Shown: positions 45,570 to 54,418, counted from the first letter of the stretch. The stretch: 64,000 bases of DNA from an uncultured Bacteroidales bacterium (GCA_934725575.1 CAKVCK010000001.1:1-64000), one strand, 5' to 3'. A program made the numbers and translations. Notes: generated by a model not told the origin, from the sequence alone.

Positions 45570-46304
45570 ATGGGCATTAACGAGTGTAAGAAACAAAAGG
45601 AATATTCGCAAGATATGCATAAGAATCACAAGATCAACGAGAGGCGGCTCAGGCGGATTCATTTGATCTGGGCTGACGTGGCGAGGATGTACATAAAGGC
45701 GGGTAAGGAGGCCATCCTTGCCAGAGGAGACACCTCTAATTCCACCACGGCTGCCCGCAAGGCGGTGATATTCAAAGGGGAAATGGAATTCATCTCACGG
45801 TGCATTCTGGACCGGAAGAACATCGAGACTGGAGGGCAGTTGTTTGGGTACTGGACTGAGGACGGGACTCCGGTGATTCTCTATGCCATCGGGCCGGGGC
45901 CACGGGCTAATCATCAGGTGACATTCTTCAATCAGGATGTTGACTATCTGGTGAAAGTCGGGAATATTCTTCGGAATCGCTATGGGCTGCACCACATCGG
46001 AGAGTGGCACTCGCATCATCAGCTCGGGCTGGCGAAACCAAGCGGACACGACTCGGACAATATGACAAGTGTGATCAAACGGCGCGACCTCGGGGAGTTC
46101 CTCCTCTGCATCGGGAACTGCGACAACTTTTCGTCTTCACTGAACGCCTTCCTCTGCGATTCATCTGAATGCCGAAGCATAGCGTGGGACTACGTGATGG
46201 CAGACTGTCCTCTCAGGCATGTCGTCGACAATGATCTGGGCAGACTTATCAGTAAGCCGCTGACAGTCCAAGCACGCCATAAAGACCCTATACTCAATCA
46301 ATAG
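45570..46304 (+). CDS. JAB/MPN-domain metallopeptidase (deubiquitinase-like)
   Basis: A 244-aa protein whose residues ~65-190 form a JAMM domain: Glu86 (IETGGQLFG), His147 and His149 (EWHSHHQLG), Ser158 and Asp161 (KPSGHD). These are the zinc ligands and catalytic residues of isopeptidases. In the bacterial ubiquitin-like operons, such enzymes process or remove the modifier. It is followed after two bases by an E2-like gene and then an E1-like gene. A downstream in-frame ATG at 45615 is a possible alternative start. Cytoplasmic. Confidence 0.88.
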   Translation: MGINECKKQKEYSQDMHKNHKINERRLRRIHLIWADVARMYIKAGKEAILARGDTSNSTTAARKAVIFKGEMEFISRCILDRKNIETGGQLFGYWTEDGTPVILYAIGPGPRANHQVTFFNQDVDYLVKVGNILRNRYGLHHIGEWHSHHQLGLAKPSGHDSDNMTSVIKRRDLGEFLLCIGNCDNFSSSLNAFLCDSSECRSIAWDYVMADCPLRHVVDNDLGRLISKPLTVQARHKDPILNQ

Positions 46305-46306
46305 CA

Positions 46307-46738
46307 ATGAATATGAACAAAGAAAGATTTCTGGCGGAGAATCAGGTACTGGCATCGAAAGTCCCGTCAAGCGCCTACCGCTTTATTGGCATAGGCACAT
46401 CCTCTCCGTACTTAAGAATAGCGGCACGAACAAACAATGGACACATCTACACTCTGCACTTTGATCTGAGAGGGTTTCCCGAATCCTCCCCGAAAGTGTT
46501 TGTCACAAAGATGCTCAAGGACAAATCCTGTAATGACATGAGCGGTGCAAGCGGTTCAATGCACACCCTGTGCAGCGAACACGGCTGGACACGGATCTGC
46601 CACTACGGACAGACTGCCTGGACACCTTACGTTTCTCTTTTCAAGGTGTACGTGAAATGCTGCCTGTGGCTGAATATGTACGAGCAGCATCTCTTGACAG
46701 GAATGCCGATAGAGTTCTATCTTAACCATCAGCTATAA
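46307..46738 (+). CDS. E2-like ubiquitin-conjugating-fold protein
   Basis: A 143-aa protein that reads like an E2/UBC domain: strand segment IYTLHFDLRGFPESSPKVFV (the YPxxPP region), then HTLCSEHGWTRICHYGQTAW, with TPY following. The Cys98...Trp105 spacing mirrors the catalytic CLxxxxxxWSP stretch of eukaryotic E2s, and a C-terminal helix follows. It would carry a ubiquitin-like modifier as a thioester between the adjacent E1 and a target. The fold is assigned from motif order only. Confidence 0.72.
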   Translation: MNMNKERFLAENQVLASKVPSSAYRFIGIGTSSPYLRIAARTNNGHIYTLHFDLRGFPESSPKVFVTKMLKDKSCNDMSGASGSMHTLCSEHGWTRICHYGQTAWTPYVSLFKVYVKCCLWLNMYEQHLLTGMPIEFYLNHQL

Positions 46739-46763
46739 GGAACAATTCAAACCAACATATAAT

Positions 46764-48182
46764 ATGATTTCAAAACAAGGACTTTCTGATCTTGCGGCGG
46801 ATGTCCGCGACATCAATTACGGCAACTCGATCAAAGAGTTGGTCTTCAATTCCGAAACAGGCGATTTCGAAGCCTGCACACGAGGAACTTCACACGGTTC
46901 AGGTGAGATTGTGACCGAAATGACAGAAGGAGGTTTCGCCGCTGAAATGGCGGCGGACTCCCCTTCCTTCAGAGTCATTCTGGATGCGCAAGATATTGAA
47001 GCGTTGAAAGACGGACCGGCGGTCGTGGAGGGACGAGCTTACGAATGGGAAGGAGAGAACGTTGTTCAGATCAGGACTAAACCGCTGAAGCATTCGTTCG
47101 GGAAAGAGAGCAAAGTCTATTTTGTGAAGAATGGAGAGAGTCTTCCAGACGATTCCAAATATTTGGTAATATTAGACGATAGCAAAGCCCACGTTTTCCA
47201 GAGACAAGAGAACGGAATATTAGGACAGATTCCTCACGAACTCATTCCGTCACGTGAGGAATTATATTCAAGAAGCAAAGGAATCCTTGAGGTTGGCATA
47301 TTGAGAGAGAAAAGAGTCCTCATTGTGGGTTTGGGGAGTTTCGGTAGCCATATCGCGGTGGAACTGGCAAAGGCCGGAGTCGGAAGTTTCGCCCTTATGG
47401 ACTTTGATCGGGTTGAGCTTCACAATCTGGCAAGGCACATCGCGACAGTCAATGATATTGGGCGGTTTAAGACGGACGTGGTTGAGGATGCCATAAAAGG
47501 AAAGAATCCGTATGCGGCAGTCGATAAATACTCTATTGACTTGAATGACGACCTCGTATTGTTAGGCAAAGAAGTTCGCAAAGCGGATATTGTCGTATGT
47601 GCCACCGATAACAACAGAAGCAGGTTTGTGCTGTCCGGAATATTGAAAGAGGAAGGCAAAGTAGGGATATTCGGACGTGCCATAACACGTGCTGAAGGCG
47701 GAGACGTGTTCCGCTACCGTCCGGGAGGTCCGTGCTACAGTTGCCTGATCGGGAAGGGATTCTCAAACGAAGAGGAGATAAGCGACCTGCAATCCGCGGG
47801 GCGTGAAGGGAGGATTCCGGCATACGTCTCTCAGGAGGATGCCGAAGCAATGGTTCAGGTAGGACTGTCCTCAGACATTCTTCCGATCTGCAATCTGATG
47901 GTCAAACTGGTCCTTGTCGAACTCTCCAAAGGGAAGGATTCGGGAATATCCTCGCTTGAAGACGAGCTGACCTACGACTATTACATTTGGGCCAATCGCC
48001 GTGACAGACACTATGCGAATTGGAAGACGTTTCAGGCTGCCGGTCAAGGGCCGACAATTCTCAAATGGTACGGAGTACGTGTGGAGAAAGATACGAATTG
48101 TCCGTTATGTGGAGAAAGGATTAATATTGAAGCCGGAGAAGATAGGATTGAAGGCTTGGAAGGCATTGAACCAGAACTCTAA
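46764..48182 (+). CDS. E1-like ThiF-family adenylyltransferase
   Basis: A 472-aa protein. Residues 1-170 form an extra N-terminal region with no recognised fold and the phrase SETGDFEACTRG. The ThiF/E1 adenylation domain starts with RVLIVGLGSFGSHIAVELAK (residues 184-203) and LMDFDRVELHNLARH, with Asp213 and Asp215 for ATP. Two Cys pairs, CYSC (324-327) and CPLC (446-449), can bind zinc as in MoeB/ThiF/E1 enzymes. It activates the modifier for the neighbouring E2. The catalytic E1 cysteine cannot be picked confidently. Confidence 0.88.
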   Translation: MISKQGLSDLAADVRDINYGNSIKELVFNSETGDFEACTRGTSHGSGEIVTEMTEGGFAAEMAADSPSFRVILDAQDIEALKDGPAVVEGRAYEWEGENVVQIRTKPLKHSFGKESKVYFVKNGESLPDDSKYLVILDDSKAHVFQRQENGILGQIPHELIPSREELYSRSKGILEVGILREKRVLIVGLGSFGSHIAVELAKAGVGSFALMDFDRVELHNLARHIATVNDIGRFKTDVVEDAIKGKNPYAAVDKYSIDLNDDLVLLGKEVRKADIVVCATDNNRSRFVLSGILKEEGKVGIFGRAITRAEGGDVFRYRPGGPCYSCLIGKGFSNEEEISDLQSAGREGRIPAYVSQEDAEAMVQVGLSSDILPICNLMVKLVLVELSKGKDSGISSLEDELTYDYYIWANRRDRHYANWKTFQAAGQGPTILKWYGVRVEKDTNCPLCGERINIEAGEDRIEGLEGIEPEL

Positions 48183-48188
48183 TGATTT

Positions 48189-48368
48189 ATGGCATATCGA
48201 TACAACGAGAAAACCGGAGACTTCGAGGACTTAGGGAATGGCCGGAGAAAAAGAGATGCCGATAACAAACCTACGGTTGAAACAAAGAAAGATAACAGCG
48301 GTTGGGTCTTGGCTGTCGTGATCATCTTTGCGATCAACTTTTTGGCTCAACTGCTCTCGGCACTCTAG
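48189..48368 (+). CDS. Small single-pass membrane protein of the E1-E2-JAB operon
   Basis: A 59-aa protein six bases after the E1 stop. The polar N-terminus begins MAYRYNEKTGDFEDLGNG and echoes the TGDFE phrase of the E1 N-terminus. A C-terminal transmembrane helix (GWVLAVVIIFAINFLAQLL) ends the protein. It lacks the Gly-Gly end of a modifier. It could anchor the machinery or be its target. Confidence 0.6.
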   Translation: MAYRYNEKTGDFEDLGNGRRKRDADNKPTVETKKDNSGWVLAVVIIFAINFLAQLLSAL

Positions 48369-48405
48369 CAATGATAAGATAAAACAGACTAATCAACATC
48401 AAATT

Positions 48406-48576
48406 ATGTCGCCAAATTTAAAGTACATTTTCTCAGCCTTGATTCCAGCTTTAGGATGGGGCTACTGGCTTTGGGAGGAAGATCGCGCAGTCGCGAAGAA
48501 GTGCGGCAAGATCGGGACCATCGCTTTTGCTGTCGGTTTTCTGTTCAGTATGTGCACTGGACTAATCGGAAGATAA
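48406..48576 (+). CDS. Small two-helix membrane protein of the E1-E2-JAB operon
   Basis: A 56-aa protein starting MSPNLKYIFSALIPALGWGY with a second hydrophobic stretch (IGTIAFAVGFLFSMCTGLIG). It lies 37 bp after the preceding small gene on the same strand. I recognise no family. Conservation beside E1/E2/JAB genes elsewhere would be needed to fix its role. Confidence 0.5.
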   Translation: MSPNLKYIFSALIPALGWGYWLWEEDRAVAKKCGKIGTIAFAVGFLFSMCTGLIGR

Positions 48577-48593
48577 ACACCTCGGCCTATCTA

Positions 48594-48729
48594 CAAACCA
48601 CGGCCGTGCGGCTATGCATAGGGATGTCTGTAAGTATGGTTGCGCGGCCGACCCACCTCTCAAATGCAGGGTCGGCCGTGGGGGATGAGCTGCAAAGGGG
48701 TGTAGGCAGGATGGCAGGGCCGTGGTTTG
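48594..48729. other. Nested-stem structured element
   Basis: CAAACCACGGCC (48594-48605) pairs with GGCCGTGGTTTG (48718-48729). Inside, GGCCGACCC (48646-48654) pairs with GGGTCGGCC (48669-48677). A run of A and repeats of AGCAAAAAGCC follow at 48730-48776. It lies past the last operon gene. It could be a structured RNA, a terminator region or a recombination site; there is no ORF. Confidence 0.5.
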
Positions 48730-48817
48730 CAAAAAAAAGCCATTAATAGCAAAAAGCCCTGACCAGCAAAAAGCCTATCGTGCTTTGCAATACCACCCAT
48801 AGGTGAAAACAAGGTTT

Positions 48818-48888
48818 GTACGAAATCAACGTATTCTGTACGAAATGAGATTCGGTGTCGTTTCGTACAACATTACCGAAGGTTCGTA
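48818..48888. promoter_or_regulatory. GTAC-box array upstream of the TPR/retropepsin gene
   Basis: Cores at 48818, 48838, 48865 (GTAC) and 48885 (GTAA) give spacings 20, 27, 20. The last two read TTTCGTAC/GTTCGTAA as direct repeats. This is the same kind of alternation as the arrays at 54483 and 58461. The gene starts at 49042. Confidence 0.5.
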
Positions 48889-49041
48889 AAAGTGATTTTG
48901 AGGGGTGGCGGGGATTGAGGAACTTTGCGTCATCGGAGGTTAAGATGGAAATGATAGTCAGAACCGCAGATGTGGTTACCTTTTCGGGGAAAGGGCATTA
49001 ATAGGCAAAGAACAAAGACTGTACAAGAAACAAAAACAACA

Positions 49042-51189
49042 ATGAATATGAAAAGGATCATCGGAATTTTGATTGTGGCGCTGGCGGTGGCCGGGGCGGA
49101 TGTGAACGGCTGGATGGCGATGGCACAGGGGCGACGTGGTGGCAAGGGCGGCCAGGAGAGCCAAGTGCAGGAGGCCAAGGACTATAACTTCTTCAGGGCC
49201 AGAGAGGTGATGAATGAGTCCGGGGACTACGAGAAGGCGCTGGGGTTGCTCGGAAAACAGCTTCAAGGTGCGCCGGGGGATGTCAAGGCGCTGGTGTTCA
49301 GATGCCAGCTTTACAAGGATTTGGGGCGTTATGGGGAGGCGCTGGCGGACATCAACGCGGCGATCAAGAACAACAACCGCAAGTCGGGATATTCAGAGGC
49401 GGTGCTTTACTGGTGGAAAGCGTGGGTTTACGACGCGATGGGAGACAAGGACGGGAATATGCAGAATCTGGCGAAAGCATATTCATTAGCAAAAAAGAAC
49501 CGCAAGGGAGAGGGGGAAAACTACGCCAACCTTTGCCACAACTACTGCGACAAACTGACGCGCGCGGGGCGGGACGCGGAGTCGCTCGCAATCTGCCGCG
49601 AACTGATGAAAGAAGACGAGGCAGACATTGTCGCCGCGTCTCTGGCGGCAAGGAATATGCTCGCGGCGGGAGACATTGAGGGAGCAGGGAAAATCATCCG
49701 TGAATATTCAAGGTTCGGCAGCGACAACACTGAATTCGACTATGCGTCAATGAAATACTGGGAGGCAGTCGGCGACAGGCATAAGGCTGTGGATGCGGCG
49801 CTTGACTATGCCGGGCATTATGACGCGGAGCAGATCGGTGTCGTGATTAAGGCTTTGAAGGCCGACCGGAAATATTCAGAGGCAATGCTGCGGAAGCGGA
49901 TCAAGGATGGCGCTGAAAATAAGCCCACCTGGCAGGCGACACTGGCTTTATACTACTATTACACGCACGACTTTGAGCCTGCATTGAAGGAGTTATTACA
50001 AATGATTGATGAATATGGTGGCAAGGATGAATTGGCGGGATATGTGGCATCTTGCTATGACAGGCTGGGAATGCCGGAGGAAGCGGTCAAAACACTGAAA
50101 GAAGCTGAGGAGGTTCAGATCAAAAATAATCCTTCGTACTACTACTGCCTGTTGGGAGATTACTATCAAGACTGGGGGCGTTATGAGGATGCCATCTCGG
50201 TGCTTGACAAGGCAATAGAAGAGGATCCTGCAGATGCTTTCCCTTATTACAAAAGCGGGTGGTGCTACGAGTTCCTCGGCGATGAGGCAAAGGCGCTGGA
50301 GCGTTATTCTTCAGGAATAGAGATGGACGACAGCTATCCTTACATATTCCTGATGCGTGGGGAACTTTATCTGAAGCAGGGGAAGAAGGAGCTTGCGGAC
50401 GCTGATTTCAAGGCGGTGGTTGAGAAGGACACCGTTTTGGACGATAGCAGTTGCCGCCAGTATGCGTTGCATTTCTTGGGAAGGGACAAAGAGGCGCTTG
50501 AGTGGCAGGATTCGTTGGCGGCGAAGTTCCCTGACGAGCCAGGGACCTACTATGACGAGGCCTGCCTGTATTCAAGGATGGGACGGACGGAGGATGCGGT
50601 CAAGGCGATCAAGACGGCTCTTGAGTGCGGCTACAACAACTTCCGCCACATAGCGGATGACGACGACCTTGACCCTGTCAGGAATATTCCTGAGTTTGTG
50701 TCGCTGGTCGAAAAGTATAAAGCCGAGCATCATGCGGCCATGGAAAGGCTTCGCGCGGAACTCCGCTCGGAATCAGCTGATTCACTGGCCTCTGGCACGG
50801 TGACGGAGGTGGCCTTTAAGCGTCATCAGGGAGGGACGTTCGAGATTCCGTGCGAGGTCAACGGCCTGCCTCTCCAGATGTTGTTCGACACAGGTGCCTC
50901 GTCGGTCACGCTGTCTTCCGTGGAAGCGAACTTTATGCTGAAGAATGACTACCTGTCCGCCAAAGATTTAGGTGGCAAGGAATATTACCGGATAGCGGAC
51001 GGCGGCATCACCGAAGGCACGCTCGTGACCCTCCGTGAGGTCAAGATCGGAGACTTCGTCCTGAAAAACGTGAAGGCCTCCGTAGTGTCCAACCAGAAAG
51101 CCCCCATCCTCCTCGGCCAGAGCGTGATGGAGCGCTTCGGCACCATCACAATCGACAACATCGGCGGAAAGCTGCTGATAAAGCATTGA
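49042..51189 (+). CDS. Exported TPR protein with C-terminal retropepsin-like aspartic protease domain
   Basis: A 715-aa protein, start at 49042 (MNMKRIIGILIVALAV...), giving a signal peptide; an upstream frame extension is unlikely. Residues ~45-570 contain many TPR units (EKALGLLGKQLQGAPGDVKA; YEDAISVLDKAIEEDPADAF; AKALERYSSGIEMDDSYPYI). The last ~115 residues are a clan-AA aspartic protease: LFDTGASSVTL with Asp616, and ILLGQSVMERFG near the end. One DTG per chain means it works as a dimer. It is predicted periplasmic. The GTAC array in its leader links it to the LytTR regulator. Confidence 0.88.
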   Translation: MNMKRIIGILIVALAVAGADVNGWMAMAQGRRGGKGGQESQVQEAKDYNFFRAREVMNESGDYEKALGLLGKQLQGAPGDVKALVFRCQLYKDLGRYGEALADINAAIKNNNRKSGYSEAVLYWWKAWVYDAMGDKDGNMQNLAKAYSLAKKNRKGEGENYANLCHNYCDKLTRAGRDAESLAICRELMKEDEADIVAASLAARNMLAAGDIEGAGKIIREYSRFGSDNTEFDYASMKYWEAVGDRHKAVDAALDYAGHYDAEQIGVVIKALKADRKYSEAMLRKRIKDGAENKPTWQATLALYYYYTHDFEPALKELLQMIDEYGGKDELAGYVASCYDRLGMPEEAVKTLKEAEEVQIKNNPSYYYCLLGDYYQDWGRYEDAISVLDKAIEEDPADAFPYYKSGWCYEFLGDEAKALERYSSGIEMDDSYPYIFLMRGELYLKQGKKELADADFKAVVEKDTVLDDSSCRQYALHFLGRDKEALEWQDSLAAKFPDEPGTYYDEACLYSRMGRTEDAVKAIKTALECGYNNFRHIADDDDLDPVRNIPEFVSLVEKYKAEHHAAMERLRAELRSESADSLASGTVTEVAFKRHQGGTFEIPCEVNGLPLQMLFDTGASSVTLSSVEANFMLKNDYLSAKDLGGKEYYRIADGGITEGTLVTLREVKIGDFVLKNVKASVVSNQKAPILLGQSVMERFGTITIDNIGGKLLIKH

Positions 51190-51302
51190 CGGCGATGCGC
51201 ACGGAGGAATTTGATTCCAAGGGTGCATCAGATTCATTATTCAAAGTGAATCTTGGAAACAGGAATGAGCTCCTTAGTTTGATTGAATTCTTTAAAAAAA
51301 CA

Positions 51303-51332
51303 TTGGTTCTTAGATAATTTTCATTATTTTTG
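51303..51332 (+). promoter_or_regulatory. Complete Bacteroidetes promoter
   Basis: TTG at 51303-51305 and TATTTTTG at 51325-51332 are 19 bp apart. The AbiEi-like gene starts at 51377. Confidence 0.6.
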
Positions 51333-51376
51333 CTTCGTTTTAATATATTATTAAAATAGAGCAAAATTTAATTAAA

Positions 51377-52336
51377 ATGAATATTACCATACTTGGGAAA
51401 AGCATCGAATTGAAGACTATTCTTCAGTCCAAACTTAAGGGAATTACCGTCGGTGACTCCTTGGAGTACATGTTCTATCAAGGAGTATTTAAGGAGGTTG
51501 AAATGATATTCATAAAACCCAAGAGGTGCAATCCGTCTCCACGTACCTGTATGTTCGCTTCAGAGCGACTTAGTCGGTTATTCGATAAACCAATAGTATT
51601 CATTTTAAATCCAGGGCCGTCCTATGAAAGACAACGGTTGCTTGATAAGAATGTCTATTTTGTGATGGGGGACAAATTCGCCTATCTGCCTATGCTTGTG
51701 GCCAATGAAAGAATTCGAAAGAATGCCCCGGCTAAACGCCTATCCCCTGTCGCACAGTTCATATTGCTGTATCATCTGCAAGTGGAAAGCATTGAAGGAT
51801 TATCCGCAAAGAATATGGCGGAAAAGTTTCCATATTCCTATGAGAGCGTTGCTCTTGGATTGACTTGCCTTGCAGATCTTGGGTTAGCCGAAAAGGTTTC
51901 TAAGGATTCCAAAAGTAAAATGATCCGTTTTACATCTAAAGGGAAAGATCTTTGGTATAAGGCACAGCCATTCCTGATTGACCCGGTAAAGGAAAGAATC
52001 TACTGCGATAAGTTGATCTCGAATAACCTATTCCCTGTTTGCGGCATCAACGCACTTGCACATTATAGCCGATTGAATCCAGAAGACACTCTGATGATTA
52101 TGCTGAGTCGCACTCAGCTACAATCACTTCTGAAAAATGAAGTTTTTCTGAACATCAACAAGTTCGACGGTAATGTCGCGATCGAGATATGGAAATATCC
52201 GGCAGTCTCAAAGCTGGGTGAAACCTGCAAATGGGTTGACAAGCTTTCCCTTGTCTTATCACTTAGAAAAGACGATGATGCCCGTGTGGAGGATGAAGTG
52301 GAACGAATAATCAATGAAACGAAATGGTTGGACTAG
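51377..52336 (+). CDS. Winged-helix, AbiEi-like antitoxin/regulator
   Basis: A 319-aa protein. Residues ~125-200 form a MarR-like winged helix (SPVAQFILLYHLQVESIEGL, then NMAEKFPYSYESVALGLTCL and a wing KSKMIRFTSKG). The rest has no certain family. It overlaps the nucleotidyltransferase gene by 13 bp. In AbiE-type (type IV) toxin-antitoxin systems the first gene is a winged-helix antitoxin and repressor. By position and fold this is the antitoxin; direct AbiEi homology is not established. Confidence 0.65.
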   Translation: MNITILGKSIELKTILQSKLKGITVGDSLEYMFYQGVFKEVEMIFIKPKRCNPSPRTCMFASERLSRLFDKPIVFILNPGPSYERQRLLDKNVYFVMGDKFAYLPMLVANERIRKNAPAKRLSPVAQFILLYHLQVESIEGLSAKNMAEKFPYSYESVALGLTCLADLGLAEKVSKDSKSKMIRFTSKGKDLWYKAQPFLIDPVKERIYCDKLISNNLFPVCGINALAHYSRLNPEDTLMIMLSRTQLQSLLKNEVFLNINKFDGNVAIEIWKYPAVSKLGETCKWVDKLSLVLSLRKDDDARVEDEVERIINETKWLD

Positions 52337-53106
52337 ACAAATTCAAAGATGCTTTCGAGGCCTATTCCGATAATTATGTAATCATTGGAGGAACAGCCTG
52401 TGAAATAACGTTAAAGGACACCGAAATGCGTCCTCGGGCCACTCATGACATAGATATGATCGTGATCATTGAGAATATCACTCCTGAATTCGGTTCTCGT
52501 TTTTGGGATTTCATTCATGAAGGAGGGTACAGGCCAGAAAAACGCAGTAATAGCAATGGGAGACGTCACAAATATGAACTCTACAGATTCCTTGATGGCA
52601 AGGATGGCTACCCCGAAATGATAGAGTTGCTCTCACGACATCCGAATATACTGGGAAATCCCAAGGGGATCATCATCGAACCTCTCCCGATTGACGAGAA
52701 CGTGTCAAGCCTTAGTGCGATAATTATGGACGATGATTATTATCATTTCACAATCGACCACAGTAAATTGACAAAAGGCATACGACACGCTACGCCGGTT
52801 GCTTTGGTCGCACTGAAAGCCAGAGCGTATCTTAACCTTACACAAGATAAGAATGCCGGGAAGCACGTCAACACGAAGGATATTAAGAAGCATCGCTCCG
52901 ATGTGCTGAAAAATGTTGCCATTATGGAAAACGATGTGGTGTATGCCCCTAAATCAATAGTAGAATGCGTACATAAGTTTGTCATCTCGATTCAAGAAGA
53001 AAAAGATGAATTGTTCGGCTCACTTGCAAATGCTTTAGGCATTGATGAGAATTCTGTCGGACTATACCTTGAGCGCCTTGATTCCATATTCAAAATAATG
53101 CCATGA
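52324..53106 (+). CDS. AbiEii-like nucleotidyltransferase (putative toxin)
   Basis: A 260-aa protein with the polymerase-beta-type nucleotidyltransferase core: YVIIGGTACEITL (Gly22-Gly23) and ATHDIDMIVII, giving Asp42-x-Asp44. The central part includes VALVALKARAYLNL, as in AbiEii. Such toxins transfer nucleotides to RNA and halt growth during phage infection. It is coupled to the winged-helix gene upstream and overlaps the phosphoesterase gene downstream (ATGA). Confidence 0.75.
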   Translation: MVGLDKFKDAFEAYSDNYVIIGGTACEITLKDTEMRPRATHDIDMIVIIENITPEFGSRFWDFIHEGGYRPEKRSNSNGRRHKYELYRFLDGKDGYPEMIELLSRHPNILGNPKGIIIEPLPIDENVSSLSAIIMDDDYYHFTIDHSKLTKGIRHATPVALVALKARAYLNLTQDKNAGKHVNTKDIKKHRSDVLKNVAIMENDVVYAPKSIVECVHKFVISIQEEKDELFGSLANALGIDENSVGLYLERLDSIFKIMP

Positions 53107-53864
53107 AAATCCAATACGCTTCTGATCTTCATTTGGAATTTGCAAAGAACTGGAACTATCTCAAAGAACACCCGCTAAAAGTGACCGGAGACGTACTTGT
53201 ACTCGCCGGGGACATAGGTTACCTTGGTGATGACAATTACATCAAACATCCATTCTGGGACTGGGCTTCAGATAATTACGAGCAAGTCATCTGCTGTATG
53301 GGGAACCACGAGTTTTACAAGCACTATGATATCGCCACATTAAAAGACGGATATTGTCTGGAGATCCGCTGGAATGTGCATAGCTATTACAACGTTGTTA
53401 CTCACATAGAAAATGTTGATTTCATAGTGTCAACACTTTGGGCTGAAATTCCTCTGAATGTGGCATACTACACCGAGCAGGTGATCAGCGATTTCCACAG
53501 GATACTATACAATGGTGAGTTCCTCTCTTTTGCCGATTTCAACCGCGAACACAAACGATGTTTGGGTTTTATAAAAGATGCCGTTAAGAGCAGTACCGCC
53601 AAGCATAAGATTGTCGTAACCCATCACGTTCCCTCATTCCGCATGCAGTGTCCAAAATTTGTTGACAGTCTCGCCAACGGAGCCTTCATTGTGGAACTGG
53701 AAGACTACATCAAAGACAGTGGCATAGACTTTTGGATATTCGGTCACTCACACTACAATGTAGATGCGGTCATAGGTAAGACAAACTGCCTTTCAAACCA
53801 ATTAGGGTATGTATTTAATGGTGAGAACATATCGTTCGACTCAGGAAAACACATTGAAATATGA
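53103..53864 (+). CDS. Calcineurin-like metallophosphoesterase
   Basis: A 253-aa enzyme with all metal motifs in order: YASDLHLEF (residues 4-12), VLAGDIGYLG, CCMGNHEFY, VVTHHVPSF and FGHSHYNVD. It is cytoplasmic. It overlaps both neighbours by four bases, so it is translated with the nucleotidyltransferase. A phosphoesterase added to an AbiE-like pair is uncommon in my knowledge; it might reverse or modulate the nucleotidyl modification. Confidence 0.88.
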   Translation: MKIQYASDLHLEFAKNWNYLKEHPLKVTGDVLVLAGDIGYLGDDNYIKHPFWDWASDNYEQVICCMGNHEFYKHYDIATLKDGYCLEIRWNVHSYYNVVTHIENVDFIVSTLWAEIPLNVAYYTEQVISDFHRILYNGEFLSFADFNREHKRCLGFIKDAVKSSTAKHKIVVTHHVPSFRMQCPKFVDSLANGAFIVELEDYIKDSGIDFWIFGHSHYNVDAVIGKTNCLSNQLGYVFNGENISFDSGKHIEI

Positions 53865-54166
53865 GATCGATCTTCAAAATTTTGTTTGTAATGCTGGCGA
53901 TGGCCAGATTTGGCGGAATGATTTTGGCGCAGGAGCCACAGGACGGAAATGAGGCGGCTTACGACCATTGGATCGACAAATATCCAGACAGATTCTCAAA
54001 ACATCCTGAATGGTTGCTGGATTGTAGCGGAGCCGCCATGACCAAGAACGGTCTGATTGTCTATTATCACGCCCCGGAAATCGGCTGCTACTCTGACGGT
54101 CAGTTCAATGCCGTCATCCCCTACGAAGAACTCAAATCCCTTCCGCACGGGTTGCTTATTCAGTAA
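53861..54166 (+). CDS. Small secreted protein with DUF3298-like tail
   Basis: A 101-aa protein with a signal peptide (residues 1-23). The end NGLIVYYHAPEIGCYSDGQF, followed by VIPYEEL, resembles the C-terminal signature of DUF3298/RsiV-type proteins (GLxxxYxPYExGxYxxGxxxxxIPYxEL), but the rest of that domain is missing. It overlaps the phosphoesterase gene. Either a shortened member of the family or a truncated copy. Confidence 0.6.
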   Translation: MRSIFKILFVMLAMARFGGMILAQEPQDGNEAAYDHWIDKYPDRFSKHPEWLLDCSGAAMTKNGLIVYYHAPEIGCYSDGQFNAVIPYEELKSLPHGLLIQ

Positions 54167-54244
54167 GCTCAATGCTTTCACACAATATAGATGGAATAAT
54201 CGGACAAAAATGCGCTTATTTACCTTGGAAAAACGGACAATAAG

Positions 54245-54418
54245 ATGATTAAGCGAAAGATTGACAATAGGATAGAAAGCGAGATGGTCTTCTGCAACGA
54301 CAACGTTTCCGTGAAAGGTCCCGTCACATATTTTCCTGTCTATATGCTGACGTTTCTCAAAAACGAGCATATTGACAAGGACTTCATCTATAAACTAGAT
54401 CTGCAGGGGATCTCGTAA
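54245..54418 (+). CDS. Doubtful 57-aa ORF
   Basis: It begins MIKRKIDNRIESEMVFCNDN and includes VTYFPVYMLTFLKNEHID. Codon composition looks coding and it lies between the secreted protein and the GTAC array, but there is no family or ribosome-binding evidence. It may be a fragment. The rest of 54167-54580 holds the array and two CGGACAA words (54203, 54234). Confidence 0.3.
   Translation: MIKRKIDNRIESEMVFCNDNVSVKGPVTYFPVYMLTFLKNEHIDKDFIYKLDLQGIS

Noticed and set aside
45570..48576. PRTRC plasmid cassette (ThiF plus JAB proteins)
   Set aside because: No ParB-like gene or other PRTRC proteins, and an E2-like gene lies between JAB and ThiF. A ubiquitin-like operon fits better.
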